64,000 nucleotides of DNA from Musa acuminata AAA Group (Eukaryota > Streptophyta > Magnoliopsida > Zingiberales > Musaceae), in contig NC_088342.1 in assembly GCF_036884655.1 (NCBI RefSeq), positions 13,823,001-13,887,000 on the forward strand, written 5' to 3'. The position numbers and the translations under genes were made by a program. A model generated the notes under the pieces. That model was given only the letters and a program-made list of their open reading frames with translations, did not search any database and was not told where the DNA came from. Every line of letters begins with the position of its first letter. The first letter of the stretch is position 1. Shown here in pieces: positions 1 through 12,974 of this stretch.

Positions 1-3000
1 AAAGGAGTCGCTCAGAGGAGTGGGTACCTGAGAGTGGCATTTAAAGGAATGGCTAACCCTTCGCACAAGAGGCACCAAGAGGACAAACAAGCTGGGAAGA
101 ATGCGGAGCGCACAAAGGTTGGGATGGCTGAGTTCGAGCTACGGCTCGACGTTGACAATTACACTTGATGATTCTCAAGGCAAGCGAGGCGCTTGGTAAA
201 GGATGTGACCATGCAGGGTGGAATGAGTTGCTCAGCGACCAAAAGAGTTATACAAAGCTCACAAAGGTGAGTGGAATTGCTAACTCGAAGAATGGTACTC
301 ATGCAATGGCTTGTATGTGGATGATGGAATGTTCGTGGCCATCCCAAGGCGACTGAAACTCGGCGCCATGGAGCATTGAAACTTTCTCTTCGACATGTGA
401 AGGATATGTCCGTAAGAGGCTGAAGTGTGCATCGAGTTCAGCATGTTGCTAGGCCTTGAGTGGTGCAGCGGGGGCTGTATTGATATGGAGTCACAATCTA
501 GCAAGTGCGTTTGCAGGAGGCAGAACAATGCGTAGTTTGTTCAGTAAATCAGAGTAGTCCAAGGGGATGGTGGTCTCCGAAACGAAGAGAGATGTTGCTC
601 CAATGTGATAGATATCCAGGAGGGATAAGTCTCGGCTCTCCAATGGGAGAATCATGTGTAACGGACCGCACACATTGAGGAGTACCTCAAAAATAATAAC
701 TCCACAAAGCTTAATGGACCAAGCAAGCGGTGAGGAGTCATCGCATGATCTCGCTTGAGAGAATGCATTGGTGGATGCATTGCAAGATCAAGTAGGGGAG
801 CGACCCAAAGCAATACAAATGATGGCACACTTGGAGTCGATATAGAGATCGGACTCAAGGGAGGGCTGACCCGTGGAATGGTGGGCGCGAGGGCCACCAT
901 CAACTCAATGCAAAATGAGGAGCGGAGCAACTTGGGTGTAACTTGGCGAAGTACCCAAGCCATATAAAGTGAGCCGGCATAGAAGATGGAACATGGAGTG
1001 GAGGCACAAAGCTTTCCTTAGACAGAGGTCAAGGACATGAACTTTTACAAAGGCAAGAGCAGGGTCATGTTGTTCTATGGGTCCTTCATTCTGATGGAGC
1101 GGACTCATGTTGCATGGTGCCAAAGATGAAGGGAGCTTCTGGGCACATGCACCTTATCTTGAAGAAGCATTTGATGGAGGAACTAAGGCGACTCAACTTG
1201 CGGAGGCGAAGTTGGGTTCAGAAGGCCTTGGCATGGGGCAAGAGGACGTGGAGGTGGGTACTCTTAAAGAATATGCCACAGTGTTGCTATTCAAGTTGCT
1301 TAAAGTAAGTGGTGCGTAATGGAGATTGTGCTGGTAGGGGTAGAGGCCCAAGATCCAGATAATGGTGCACTAGTTGTAGCAAAGTCGATGGACTTCAGGA
1401 GTTACTAGGCGACGGATTGTCCTAGGGCGGTGCTTTATCTAGGTGTAACCCAAGAGTGGGTGGATGAAGGTCGATTGCTAAAGAAGCGAACAAAATCGAA
1501 GGTGGAAGAGACCCTGCAATGTATTGGCAAAGGCCACACATGGAGGGTTCACATTTCGAGTTCATCCCACTAGGATCAGAATGCAATGGAGATGTCACCA
1601 GGAGGCGACATGGTGCAGCGGATCATGGTGGAATAGTTCATGGCATTGCGATACACACGAATCGAGCCCAATGAGGGACTAGATCATACAATGGTATGAT
1701 CAGGAGCTACTGGAAGCTCCACTTCGGTGAACAACATGACGGCAAGAAGTGCTATGGATTCGAGGAGTGAAGGCCATGGTACCATAGAGGTGGGTCTTCT
1801 GTGTGTGCATCAAATTTTGTATCGGATGAAAGCCTTGGTCATCAGCATATGGGAGCTATGTTCCACCGAGGGAAAAGTTCGAATGGAAGTACTAGTGAGT
1901 CCCATAGGAGGGACTTGATCATGCAGAGGTATGATCGAAGCAGCTGGAGAGTTGGACTGCTCTAGAGCCATATTCGCTTAAGGGAGCCCGAAAAGTCAGA
2001 GGAAAGGTCGAGTAAGCGAACATGCTACCAAGGAAGCTAAGGAGAATAGAATCGGTGCAAACCCTATAAAGTGATGGAAGAGGCCATGCATAAGAGTTAC
2101 AGTCTGTCTTTCTATCGATCAAAGGGAGCTGCTTGGAAAACACAGAGGTGTTGAAGCAGGGGGTTGAAAGAGGCAAGAAAGTGACGATGAGTCCAGAGGG
2201 ACTTAGCTACCCAAAATCAAGCATCAGTTAGAATGGAGGTGGACTCAAAGGAGTGCCACAGAGACATATTTACTGATCGTGAAGAAAAGGGATGTAGATG
2301 CGAAGCGACGGATAGTAGGGCCATGGGCATGGCAGCACTAGGGTACCATAGAGGCGGGACTTCCGTGAAAGTCATTGATCCCTTGCTCTCATAGAGGGAG
2401 AGCGCTTGGTCGTGAAAGGGGTCGAGGAGGTGGAGCATGTAGAGGCAAAGTCCAAGTATCAAGACAAGGCTGAAGGGTAGAGGCCAAGGAACTTCGTAAG
2501 ACCGGTGTCAACGAGCTTCTCATCAAGATAGCCGAAAGGGAAGGACTTTAGGTCATGCAAGAGTGCACGACCAAGGAACGAAGCAGGTAGTACGTGGTGC
2601 TGTACCTTTGCTACTCAGTGAAGTAGGCAGCCGGGTTGATGGAGAAGACGGTACAATCCCATAGGCGACCAAACCTATTAGAGACTTACTCTAAGTTGGG
2701 GTAAAAATTTCCTGCATTCCAGAAGTTCAATGGTATTGAGAAGGTGAATCACAGTAGCTAACTCAACGCAAGGAGTGCAAACACTTCAAGTGCTTCAGAA
2801 GTGTGAGTAAAGAGCAGGTGAAGGTCAGTAACCAGCTCGATGCATGGAGTACAACCTTGAGGAGACGGGCGAAGTCAAGTAACCTTTGCCTTCTTAACTC
2901 TTAAGAGGATGGGTGAAATCGAGTACCCTAATTCTCTTATCTATCCAACATAGGAGCTCTGCACAGGTTCAAAGACTCTTCGAAGATAATGGAAGATAAT

Positions 3001-3976
3001 AGTTGTCAAATCCTCACCAACGGTGATCAGTGCTACTAGAGTAGATTATTTGCTTCATTTCCCAACAGAATGCTAATCGAAAGCAGAAGTGATGTGAATC
3101 TACTTGGAAGTGACAACTAAATCAAAGAAGAGTCGATGGACATTTTTGGAGGAAGGACCCAAAACTTTGAAAGTTTGTAAGGCGTTGCTCGTTAAAGCTC
3201 CAATAAGCATCCACCCAATTCAAGTAGCATGAGGCATTTGAGACACTGGTGCATAGTAAGGATGGTCTTTACCTTCATCTGGAGGATCCGTAGGAACCAA
3301 CAAGGATAAACACAACTCAGCCAACTCTACATTAGAGTTAGAGTCATTGGCGAGTTGAAGCAGCATGGCGGATCAAAGGTTCGATTACTCGAAAATAGCA
3401 GCAGAGAGCAGTTGGGAGCTAAGAGGCTCATTGTAGCTAGAGCAGAAGATTGAAGACTCAGCAAAGGCGAGCAGTTGCAGTGTCGACAAAGGCTTCGATG
3501 AGGACGTCAAAGGAATAAGTAGGGGAGAATGTCACGAACAAACTTCTAAATAGGATGTTTGATGTAATGTTTATATATATCTGTGTCTTTTTGTATGTTC
3601 ATACTTTGCCCGACATGTAGAGGGACGGTCGAAGGCTTAATAGTCCTATTTTAATTGGGTTTGGTGGCCGCTTTAGGCTTATAAATAAAGGTTGTATCAT
3701 GTGGACACTTGTGCGAGATTTTTAATCTATAATAGACCATTTTGCCCCTTTGTTATGTAACTGTTCAGAGCTTGTAAAGTTTGTTTGTAATTTGCATTGT
3801 CTATGAAGTGTTTCCTGGAATGTTTGCTTGTGGATCCCGAGTGAGGTGCTTTCTCTAACCCGTTTTCTCTTTTGTAGGTCCTAAGGGATCGTGGGAGGTT
3901 TTGGGGAGGCTGACCTTTGCGGATGGACACGCAAGGGTGCCGCACGACTTAGGCAAAATCAGCTAAGTCTGTGACA
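1..3976 (+). mobile_element. LARD-1: non-coding LTR retrotransposon, 5' part outside window
   Basis: This stretch matches, in opposite orientation, the complete element at 34174-38746: base 1 corresponds to about 38169 there. Only the first ~130 internal bases and the 5' LTR are therefore missing at the window edge. It ends with a 447-bp LTR preceded by a polypurine tract. The internal ~3.5 kb has no reading frame with a recognisable gag, protease, integrase or RT motif; the longest frames are about 100 codons and are not shared between the copies in a way that suggests a protein. This fits the 'large retrotransposon derivative' (LARD) class, mobilised in trans by another element's proteins. 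It is inserted into the leader of copia element F', which resumes at 3977. Its sequence has diverged visibly from LARD-2. Confidence 0.8.
3530..3976 (+). repeat. 3' LTR of LARD-1
   Basis: The LTR begins TGTCACGAAC and ends GTCTGTGACA, the same short inverted termini as the LARD-2 LTRs. The purine-rich AGTAGGGGAGAA directly before it (about 3517-3529) is the plus-strand priming polypurine tract, which fixes the + orientation. Length 447 bp against 446 bp in LARD-2. Confidence 0.85.
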
Positions 3977-4364
3977 TACGGGTGCCACCACCTGCACGCC
4001 GTAGGCGGCTCTTCCTGTGGGCGGCCGGCCGCTTGCGGTTGTGACTACGCGTAGCAACAGTTGCTATGCACAGGTGACCTGCTTACCAGCGCCGCCTACC
4101 CTTGCAGGCACTATGGCCACAGGCAGCGCCCACGGGTGGGGCACCTGTGGGCTGCCAGCCCTGCTGGCTACAAGCCTACTGCATGTAGGCCGCCGACCGG
4201 CTGTTGTAGGCACAACGCTACCTGCGGTTGCATGCACGTAGATCGAGGGCAGCAAGGGCAGCAACAGTTGTTGCCCTTTCTCGCTTTTGTGTCAACGATT
4301 TTAACATTGAAAGCTTGTCCAAAACATAATACACGCAGTTCAAAACTAATTTTCACATGAACAA

Positions 4365-4382
4365 CCTGGTTTTGATACCACT
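4365..4382 (-). promoter_or_regulatory. Primer-binding site of copia F' (initiator-Met tRNA)
   Basis: The minus strand reads GTGGTATCAAAACCAGG immediately after the LTR. It matches the usual TGGTATCAGAGCC complement of initiator-Met tRNA apart from AGAG to AAAA, a G-to-A change consistent with decay. Confidence 0.75.
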
Positions 4383-5984
4383 GTTAGGAAATCTTGGGGG
4401 CGACATCACATGCGCAACGGAAGAACAAGAAAATAAAATCTTCAATTTCCTAAAAGGATGTTCGTCGTCATGCGAAGATTGGTGCACAAAAATCTGTGAA
4501 ATAAACTGCGTATAGAATAGATTGTGTTACCTAGGGAGATCGTATATCCATGTTTCTTTGCAGATCTCTAGGTGAGGGTGAAGGAGGTTAAGCGTCCTCC
4601 TCTCTAGTGGTGATCCACACAACAGGGCTATGACGACACTCCTCAAAGCTCCAAGCCTACTCTGAGGTGGAGAGGGGGAGGAGAATAGGAGAGGTAAGCA
4701 AAAGCTCTAGCATATAAACTAGTGAATCCCTCCTATTTATAGAGGTTCCCTGTCAAACCCTAATGGATCCTCCCCTATTGGGTATTGGATCTGCATCCAA
4801 TTACCCAAGCCTTTTAGATTAGTGGATCTCTATCTAATAATCTCTTATGGGCTCTCATTGGATCTCATCTATAGGATCCAATAATTCAGGGGCTTATTGG
4901 ATATCCAATAAGACATGGGGCTTCGACGGATATCTTATATCTGAACCTCTACTCATCGCAATGCCTATCATATGTGTGTGACTCTCTAGGCCCAATATCG
5001 AGCTAGCCATGAGTCATATATGTCAGAACTCCTTTTGACTCAGTGAATTATTATTTATATAATAATTCACTCGACTCATCGACTATGCATATACTAGACC
5101 ACTACGCCGTTGTCCCCAGATGATACAGGGGAATCCAATCCATTGAACATGTCTGTCCTCAGTTACCATATACCTATAGTCCCTCATCCATCCAATATCA
5201 TAGAGACCGTATATCGAGCATGGTGTTGTTAGACCCATACGGTTTCTACTCGAGTCTTACTCTAATCGGATTCTCCCAGAGAACTCTTTCTCTCTTAATC
5301 TGAATGACCTTGGCCAGGGATTTGTTTGAGCAAAAATATATAGGATATTCCTCTTATGACACTGAGAGTAGATGATCATCTATCGATACTCAATAGCCCT
5401 CGTAAGGTCGACTACCACTCCCAATAACCAACTGTACTAGATTTGAGACATCTAAACCTATAAGTCTGGTATCAAAGAGTGGAGCACTCATATAGGACAT
5501 CTTTGGTGTCTCAAGTCTAAGGACCAGATACACTACTAGGACTACAAAATCGCTGTCTGACAATAAGGCATCATCAACCATCAAATATTCTGTAAGCGGA
5601 TCAATCAGTGAACTCATTCTCCAATGAGCACTTGTACTATATCCCTAGTATCTCCACACGAGCAGCTATGAGACCAGCTACATCCATCATATGGATGGGT
5701 ATATAGCACACCAGTCTATCCGGTTATCTCGATGTCCCTCTCGAGTAACTTATGACCGGGATTATTTATGATATGTGTTTAAAGTGAATCAGTCTCATTA
5801 TTGTGATCTCATCATGATCCGATTCCCATTGCATAGATCCAAGGACATCACAATATATACATGTATATATGCAACAGTCAATATAAAGTGATAAATGCTA
5901 AAATATAATAAACAAAAATATTCCGTGTCAAGTCACATGTGCCATCACTCACGTGATTGGCTTGCTGGGCACCTCTAACTAGCA
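4383..5984 (-). repeat. 5' LTR of copia F'
   Basis: A 1602-bp LTR. On the minus strand it starts TGCTAGTTAGAGG and ends ATTTCCTAACA. It aligns along its length with 58902-60502. Moderately diverged from that copy but with the same internal landmarks, such as the ATATGTGTGTGACTC block and the repeated GGATCCAATA blocks. Confidence 0.82.
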
Positions 5985-5997
5985 CACATAATGATAT

Positions 5998-6590
5998 GAA
6001 GCCTTTCTTTTGTATCTATTTTCTGTCATAAATGAATCAAACTAGCATTATCTTGGAGCTTGCTTCAGCCCATACAAGCTCTTCCTCAACTCGTTGACAA
6101 AGTTCTCTTTACATTTGACTTTGAAGCCTTCTTGTTGCTTTATATAAATTTTCTCCTCCAAATCACCATGAAGGAAAGCTGTCTTCACATCTAATTGCTC
6201 AACCTCCAAGTCCTAGCTAGCAACAATACCAAGAGTAACATGAATAGAAGATATTTTAACAACAGGAGAAAAAATCTCTTCAAAGTCAATATATTTCTTT
6301 TGACCAAAGCCTTTCACAACCAATCTAGCTTTGTACTTTGATTAAGAACAATATTCTTGAGTCTTTAACCTGAAAACCCACTTGTTCTTCAAGGCCTTCA
6401 TTCTCTTTGATAGTAGTACCAAATCAAATGTGTGGTTCTTTTAAAGAGCATCCATCTCTTCCTGCATAGCAACTAACCACTTTTTTTTCTGCTCACTTTC
6501 AATTGCTTCTTGATAACTCTTTGGTTTACTTGCATCAGTAAGCATCACATACTCATATGTAGAGTATCTTCTAGAAGGTTGACATTATTT
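5998..6590 (-). pseudogene. Copia-A reverse transcriptase, N-terminal fragment
   Basis: Minus-strand translation gives the copia RT entry region: the equivalent of 'LKNKWVFRLK', 'KARLVVKGF', '[10 protein letters not shown]' and '[11 protein letters not shown]'. It is interrupted by several stop codons and small indels. In autonomous elements this domain copies genomic RNA into cDNA in the cytoplasmic particle. It is truncated on the left by F' before the catalytic aspartates, so it is a non-functional remnant. Confidence 0.8.
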
Positions 6591-7700
6591 AGAAGATCTT
6601 CTCAATTGAGGTTTTGCGGGAAGTTTCTCTCCAACTTCTTCTTGCTTAACATATCCTACAGGTAGATCAATATCGGGCTCGACACCATCTTCCTGCATAT
6701 CTCCCCCATCACCCTGATATACTGGAGGAATAACTGGGTCACAATATGCTAATCCTTCTATAGAAGTCTTGGTTGATGCCTTCTTCTTCAAATTCTTAAA
6801 GGTTTGATCCTCAAAGAAGACCACATCTCTACTTCTAAACACCTTCTGCTTTTCTAGATCCCAAAGCCTGTAACTAAACTGATCATGTGAGTAGCCAAGA
6901 AAAATATATTCTTTAGTCTAACCATCCAGCTTGAACCTCTTATTGTTTAGAACATGTGTAAATGTACGACAATAAAAAACTCTTAAATACCTATAGGAAA
7001 CATCTTTCCCTCACCATACATGCTCTACAACTTCACCATCTAGGGCTATATATGGTGACAAGTTGATCACATCAATTGTAGTCCTCAAAGCCTCATCCCA
7101 AAACTTTTTGGGTAGCTTAGCCTGTGAAAGCATATATATAATTTTTTCCATGATTGTGCGGTTCATCCTCTCTGCAATTGCATTATGCTGAGGTATACCA
7201 AGAATTATCATCTCATGTTGGATGTCATGTGACCTACAATAATCATCAAATAATCCTATGTACTCACCACTATTATCTGATCTTATGCATTTCAATTACT
7301 TTTCTATCTCCATGTCAACCATGACATAAAACTCTTTGAAGAAATTAATAACCTGATCTTTAGTCTTTATAGCATATGCCCAAACTTTCCTGGAAAAATC
7401 ATCTATAAAAGTGATAAAATAAAGTGCATCACTGATACTAGAAATATTAACAGATCCACTAGGAGTTTTTATCCTCAAAAGATCACATATTTCTGTATAA
7501 ACACGGTCTAAGATATATATATTTCTAGATAAATCAGGACTAGCAAATAAAACTTTGTATTGTTTACTAACCAAATAATCAATATAAGGGTTCAAATGTA
7601 TACCTTTGAGGTCTAGTAATACCTCTCTCTTGGAAAGAGCTTGTAGTCCCTTCTCGCTCATATGTCCCAATTGCCTATGCCACAAACTCTATGCTGAAGT
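6585..7700 (-). pseudogene. Copia-A GAG-preintegrase and integrase remnant
   Basis: Three open blocks (7685-7296, 7295-7011, 6842-6585) encode in order the zinc-binding 'WHRQLGHMSEKG' segment, the integrase core and the C-terminal region with 'KVFRSRDVVFFEDQT'. The core shows 'IRSDNSGEY' (second catalytic Asp) and 'NAIAERMNRTI' (catalytic Glu). The first catalytic position reads TEIC where relatives have TDVC, so the first Asp is lost. The CxxC of the zinc finger reads 'YIDYLVSKQ' instead of 'CIDCLVGKQ', so both cysteines are gone. Together with stop codons this is clearly inactive. Confidence 0.85.
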
Positions 7701-7930
7701 TTTTCTCTATAGCATTTAACTATTCATCATAAGCTTTGACTTGTAACTTGTACAAAGTATGACATTTCTTTCTGGTAGCCACAATAAGAGAACCTTTACT
7801 GAGCTTTCATTGCACTCTGTGAAATCTGCTATCATAGTCTTCATCATCTAGTTTTCTAACTGAAATTAAATTCAACCTTAAGTCAATTATATGCCTCACA
7901 TCCTTAAGCACAAACTTGCAGCCAAGGTTG

Positions 7931-9498
7931 TGTTAGGAATGAGTCAGCATTAAGAAGGGGGGTGAATTAGTGTAGCGGATAAAATTATGTCGATTCTGAA
8001 AATCTTTCGTACATTAAAAACTAATCGGAAAGATATTAACTTAGATGCGTAAGGGAGCATAGTGAAAATAATAAGAAGGCAGTTTGCAGTTAAAGTAAAT
8101 TGCTCAAAAGAAATATAAACTAGAAATTTATAGTAGTTCAGTCGTTGTGACCTACATCCACTCCACCGATTCCTCTTTCGTCAAGGCTATCAGCATCCAC
8201 TATCGATCTTCCTTCAATGGACGAAGATCAACCACCCTTACAACTCGATTCTCATTTTGATAGGTTCAGGAGAGAACCTTTACAACCCCGTTCACTCATC
8301 TCTTAAACAAAATTAATACTTCAGTTTTTAGAGGAGTTCACACAAAATTACAATAGCATTTTCTTTTCTTTTTTACTCTTAGTTGTATATAGTTTAACCA
8401 GGGATGAGAGGGGTATTTATAGGCCTCAAGTTGATTCAAACTTGGAGCCTAAAGTATCTCATCCTGAGTTTCTCGGGTTCTGGCAGTACCATTACTTGCA
8501 GCACTGACACTGGGCGGTACCACCGCCTACAGCATTGACACTGGACGGTACCACTACCCAGTCTGGCGGTACCACTGCATGACACCCTACCACTGGGCGG
8601 TATCACCTCCCAGACTGGCGGTACCACCACTTGACATACTCTCAGAGACTATGTCACGACGGTATCATCTATTGGGTCACTATTTAGGCTTTCCACTTGG
8701 CCCAACATAGCCTAAACTTGGGCTCAATTGGCCTCTAATTGAGTTGGCCTAATTCTAACCTAATTATATGCTAACTATAAATTTTAAGACATCTACTAAG
8801 CTAATTAAGTCTGATAAGTCTTGGTTTCTTTCGATGATCTTCTGGTGAACTTTCGACGATCTCTCGGCAATGTTCCAATGGACTCTCGGCAAGCTCTTAG
8901 ACTTCATGATGATCTTCTTGGTGAGTTCTGATGAGCTTCTTTGGCAAGCTCCTGGACTTCTCGGTCAATTCCGGTAGACCTTCCGACAAACTCTTGAACT
9001 CCCAATGAAATCTTGTTCTTGACCTCGGGACTTCATTTTGCTTTATGTCTTGATTGCTATCATAGTTAATCCTACACACTTAAAATCTACTTCGATTTAG
9101 ACAATTATTACTAAGCTAATCAAATGTTGTCCAGTATGTCATTTGTTCATCGATGCCTCGTCTGATTCATCGATGCCTCGTCTGATTCTTCGACGCATTA
9201 TCCTCTCTTGCGGCCTATTACCCAATCGGCTAGTTGACCTCCGTAACTCCGATTTCCTTGGTGTAATTTATGCTCTTCTTGGCCTGATGCCCGATCTCAT
9301 GGCCCGATGCCTTTTGTGGATACGTCGATCGATCCTTTGGTGTGACATCTAATCTTCTGACATATTTTTCTCTGGCTCAACATGATTCTTCTTGCTTTAA
9401 TTATCTCATCCTGATCGAAGCTCCCTGCGTCACTCAAATCATAGATTAAATAATAAACACTCTAAATTGGTTTCATCATCAAAATTTGAGACTCAACA
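7931..9498 (-). repeat. 3' LTR of TR-GAG-1
   Basis: 1568 bp. On the minus strand it begins TGTTGAGTCTCAAAT and ends CATTCCTAACA. At about 8480-8640 it carries a cluster of degenerate GGCGGTACCACCGCC motifs. At 8635-8653 there is a stem-loop, with one mismatch, that recurs in the other three LTRs of this family. Confidence 0.85.
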
Positions 9499-11999
9499 AT
9501 CTCCCCTTTTTGATGATGACAACTAATTGATGATGGAGTTAACCTTAACTCCCCCATCAATATGCCATATTGATAGAACCTTGAATTCAAGTTAAATTCA
9601 AGTCAAAGCAATATTTCATCATGAAATCATTATGAGTCCAAGCAACATAAAATCATGTATAATCAAAATTTTAATATATCATTCCATGCATGATCATCAA
9701 CATAACTTCTCCCCCTTTGTCATCAACAAAAAGGAGAAGGGCAACCATCCAATTTTTGAGATATAATTTCAAATCATTGCAACATAATCTTAAGTTTTAT
9801 CATCATGCAAGCTAGTAATTTCTTTATAGAATTTTTACACCTTTTGATATATGCAAGATAATAAGTTATTCCATCTACTTGAAAAGCATAAGCTAGCATT
9901 TTTGAGTTTCTAGCAATTCTTTCTCCATGCAATTTGCAAGCTAGCAAATTTAGTAAGTTTTACATAATTTTGTAACATGAAAGCTAGCAAATTTTACACA
10001 TATGAAAGTTAGCAAGATTTTTGCATCTTTTGAGATGAGCGAACTTTTTGCTTCTCTTTATGATGTGCAAAAACTAGTAACTTTTTCTTTCTTCTTGAAG
10101 TATGTAAGTTAGCAAATTTTATTTCCCGTTTATCATTGTCAAATAGAAGGAAAGAATATAATGTTGTAATTCTTTTTCCCTTTACAATAATTTTAAAATT
10201 ATGACAAAGGTAAAGTATCAATATTATTTCAATATATTTGTGCATCATTATAGTTTCAAAAACATGCACAATTTCAAAACCTTACATTTCATCCTTACTT
10301 TATGCATGATACCAAAAATAAATCATCACTATGGGCATATCATACACGATACTCAAGCATTCATGATACATCATTTTAGTAACAAATCATAGTATTACAT
10401 GCATCATTTCAAATCACAAATAATTCAAATCATAATGGTATCAAAATGTCAAATTACATTACATCCTACCATGCATGATCATAACTTCTCATTTGTATGC
10501 ATCAACATAAATTCATGAGTATTTCATACATAATTTCGTATCATCACATGAAGAATATCAATAGAATTTTGATGATGAAATATACTTCATGAATATGAGG
10601 AATTATAAAAATCATGTCATGAAGGATAAGATCATGTGAATACCAAAAGACATGATTCATATAGAAAATTTTTTCAAAATGCAAGAATCATATGAAAATA
10701 AAGAGTAAGAAATCTTGATTCATAAAAGAAAATCTTAAGTTAAGAAATCAAGAGAAGGTTCATGATTCGATTGGAAAAATCTTATTTAGATTCAAATCAT
10801 CAAATCATTAAAATCATAAGATTCAAAATGACATTAATTGATTTATCAATCTCTTGAGTTGCTAGTGATGTTCTTTGTCCCATTGAAAATAAGAACGAAG
10901 AAGAGAAGAAATGCATAACAAAACTCAAGTCATAAATTTTCAAGATGTCAAGTAGCATATCATGGTTTGTTAGGATAAGTCTCCTTTTTTGGTGAATACA
11001 AAAAAGAAACAAGGAGAAAATGATCTTAATTCATAGAAAGATTTCAAGTATCAAATATCGAGAAATCAAGATCATGAATTGGATTATTTTTCTCTTTAGT
11101 AAATGACAAAGAGAAATATAAGAGTTCTTGATTGATAAAAGATTTCATGTTATAAATATCAAGAAATTATGATTTTGATAAAACTCATTCAAATTCATTT
11201 TCATAGTCGAAGAGATTCACAAAAGCATAATATACATGGATTCATTAATCTTTTATCGAAAAATCATTAAGATAGAGATGTTTCATTTTAAGTTGTTTGT
11301 TTTATACAAGCATGCCTTTGTCTTCTTTATGCCAAATAAAAACATGCATTATGGTTTAAGACCGAAAAATAAATTTCATCATCATGACAAAAAAATATGA
11401 CACATTAAACATATGGCTTCTTTAAACAAGAGATTTGATTTATTATTTTAATTCCAATGACAATACATTTTCCTTTTTATGTATTTCATTTTATATGATT
11501 GATTTTATATAAGTATGCTCAAGTCTTTCGTATGAAAACCATACATCATGTTTAAAACTGAAAAACAACTTTCATTACTATAAAGATCAATCATCATGCA
11601 TAATTTCAAAATATAAAATCATCATTACATGCATGATCATCATACATAATGCCAAATCATCATTTTATTATTATATTATTAAATCATCAAGCATGGATTT
11701 ATTGAACATAAAACATCTTGAATTAAAATCAAAAGGCAATATGGAAATCATCAAGATACACATTATTTCTTCTTAAAAACATACATAGGATTATCATTAG
11801 ATTTAAATCTAACATTTTGTTCCTTTACCATAAAACATGTAATTTTCATGATCATTTTTTTTAAATAAAAAGAAGCATGATAAATTTTCTTTTTATAATT
11901 TTTATTTTTTTATTTTTTACTAACTAATTTAAAAACAACTCATGAAAAAGCATCAAGTAATTTCAAAATAAAGTAAAAGAGTTTCATTTGAGTTATTTA
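9499..11999. other. AT-rich non-coding interior of TR-GAG-1
   Basis: About 2.5 kb between the polypurine tract and the end of gag where a full copia would carry protease to RNase H. No credible coding frame on either strand. Between about 9800 and 10110 the motif (G)CAAGCTAGCAA recurs in degenerate form. A second polypurine-like tract (CTCCCCCTTTGTCATCAAC, read on the plus strand) lies at about 9710-9730. The 10.1-12.0 kb part is rich in CATCATGCATAA-type words. It aligns in patches with 53020-54990 of TR-GAG-2, so it is inherited family sequence rather than random decay. Confidence 0.65.
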
Positions 12000-12974
12000 C
12001 CTCATTGTCGAGAGTCACCAAAGCGAAGTTCGCCACTTCGTTTTCATTAGTTTGCTCCTCATCTTCGAAAGTACTCGATTTGTCCCAAGTCGCCTTCTAC
12101 TTTTTTGAAAATTTTTTATTTTTAAGTTTATTTTTATTCTTTAATTCTTATTTCATGAACTTTCTAAATTTTATAGTGAGAAGTTCAAAGTCATCATCAT
12201 CATCACTTGAGTTATCACTCAAGTGGTATTCTAGTATTCGAAGTACCAAATCCTTCCTGTTCTTTGGAAGGTTGATCTTATGTTAGTTTTATTCATTATG
12301 TTCATCATGTGCATTGTGCGCCATTTCATATATCATCAATGAACTAAAAAGTTCTTCAAGTAAAAAATTATTGAGATCTTTTGCCTCTTGTATTACAGTT
12401 ACTTTCGAATCCCAACTCTTTGGAAGGGATCTTAATATTTTATTAACAAGTTCAAAATTTGAAAAACATTTGCCAATATCTTTTAAACTATTGACGATAT
12501 CCGTAAAGTAGGTATACATGTCAATAATAGTTTCGCTCGGCTTCATTCGAAACAAATCAAAATCATGCATCAAAAGAATAATCTTCGAATCTTTTACTCT
12601 ACTAGTGCCTTTGTGGGTGATTTCAAGTATATGCCAAATATCAAAAGCTGTTTCACAAGTAGAAACATGGTTAAACTCATTTTTTCTCAAAGCACAAAAT
12701 AGAGCATTCATAGCTCTAGCATTTAAAGAAAAAGTTTTTTTTCTTTAAATCATTCAATTCGTTCATTGAAGTAGAAGACTTTTGAAAACCGCTTTCGATA
12801 ATATTCCATAAATCTAAATCCATAGAAAGTAAGAAAACTCTCATTTGAGTTTTTCAATAAGTGTAGTCCGTGAATATGGGAGGACGAACGATAGACAAGC
12901 CCTCTTGAAAGCTGAAAAGAGCTATTTCTCTTTGGTGTGAAACCAAATGAGAAATAATGTGGCTCTGATACCAA
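12000..12974 (-). pseudogene. Gag (copia UBN2-type capsid) of TR-GAG-1
   Basis: The longest clean block is 12711-12289 (140 codons). It shows the plant copia gag pattern: 'ARAMNALFCALRKNEF' (first residues just upstream), 'TAFDIWHILE', 'ETIIDMYTYFTDIVNSLK' and 'LVNKILRSLPKSWDSKVT'. These are hallmarks of the gag-polypeptide (UBN2) family that builds the capsid. The N-terminal part (12974-12750) is in another frame, and the C-terminal part (12288-12000) has stops. Where a CCHC zinc knuckle would be expected after 'KFMK', there is only a Lys/Asn-rich run followed by an acidic tail, so RNA binding through a knuckle is not encoded. Present state: frameshifted, probably non-functional. Confidence 0.8.

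Larger units (their letters stand above)
3977..5984 (-). mobile_element. Copia F' fragment: leader plus 5' LTR
   Basis: Read on the minus strand, this is an LTR (5984 to 4383), a primer-binding site and the first ~400 bases of leader. All match the same parts of copia-F at 58902-60900. The leader is cut at 3976 by LARD-1; the rest of F' should lie to the left of the window. On the right it abuts copia-A at a point inside the RT region, so F' inserted into copia-A. The CACAT at 5985-5989 is the likely target duplication, but the partner copy is not visible. Confidence 0.8.
5985..7930 (-). mobile_element. Copia-A, 3' portion (RT start to GAG-preintegrase)
   Basis: This is the left part of a decayed Ty1/copia element of the A-D family, read right to left. 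It holds the protease-integrase spacer, integrase and the first part of reverse transcriptase. It aligns with copia-D 43780-45700. It stops at 5985 where F' is inserted, just upstream of the region that would encode the RT catalytic YVDD, so that motif is not in the window. It stops at 7930 where TR-GAG-1 is inserted and resumes at 14619; the GGTTG at 7926-7930 is repeated at 14619-14623. Confidence 0.85.

Noticed and set aside
8897..9352. Short frames in the TR-GAG-1 LTR ('RRIILSCGLLPNRL' and similar)
   Set aside because: Similar frames appear in the other LTR copies at the same place but are broken; they are LTR sequence without coding support.
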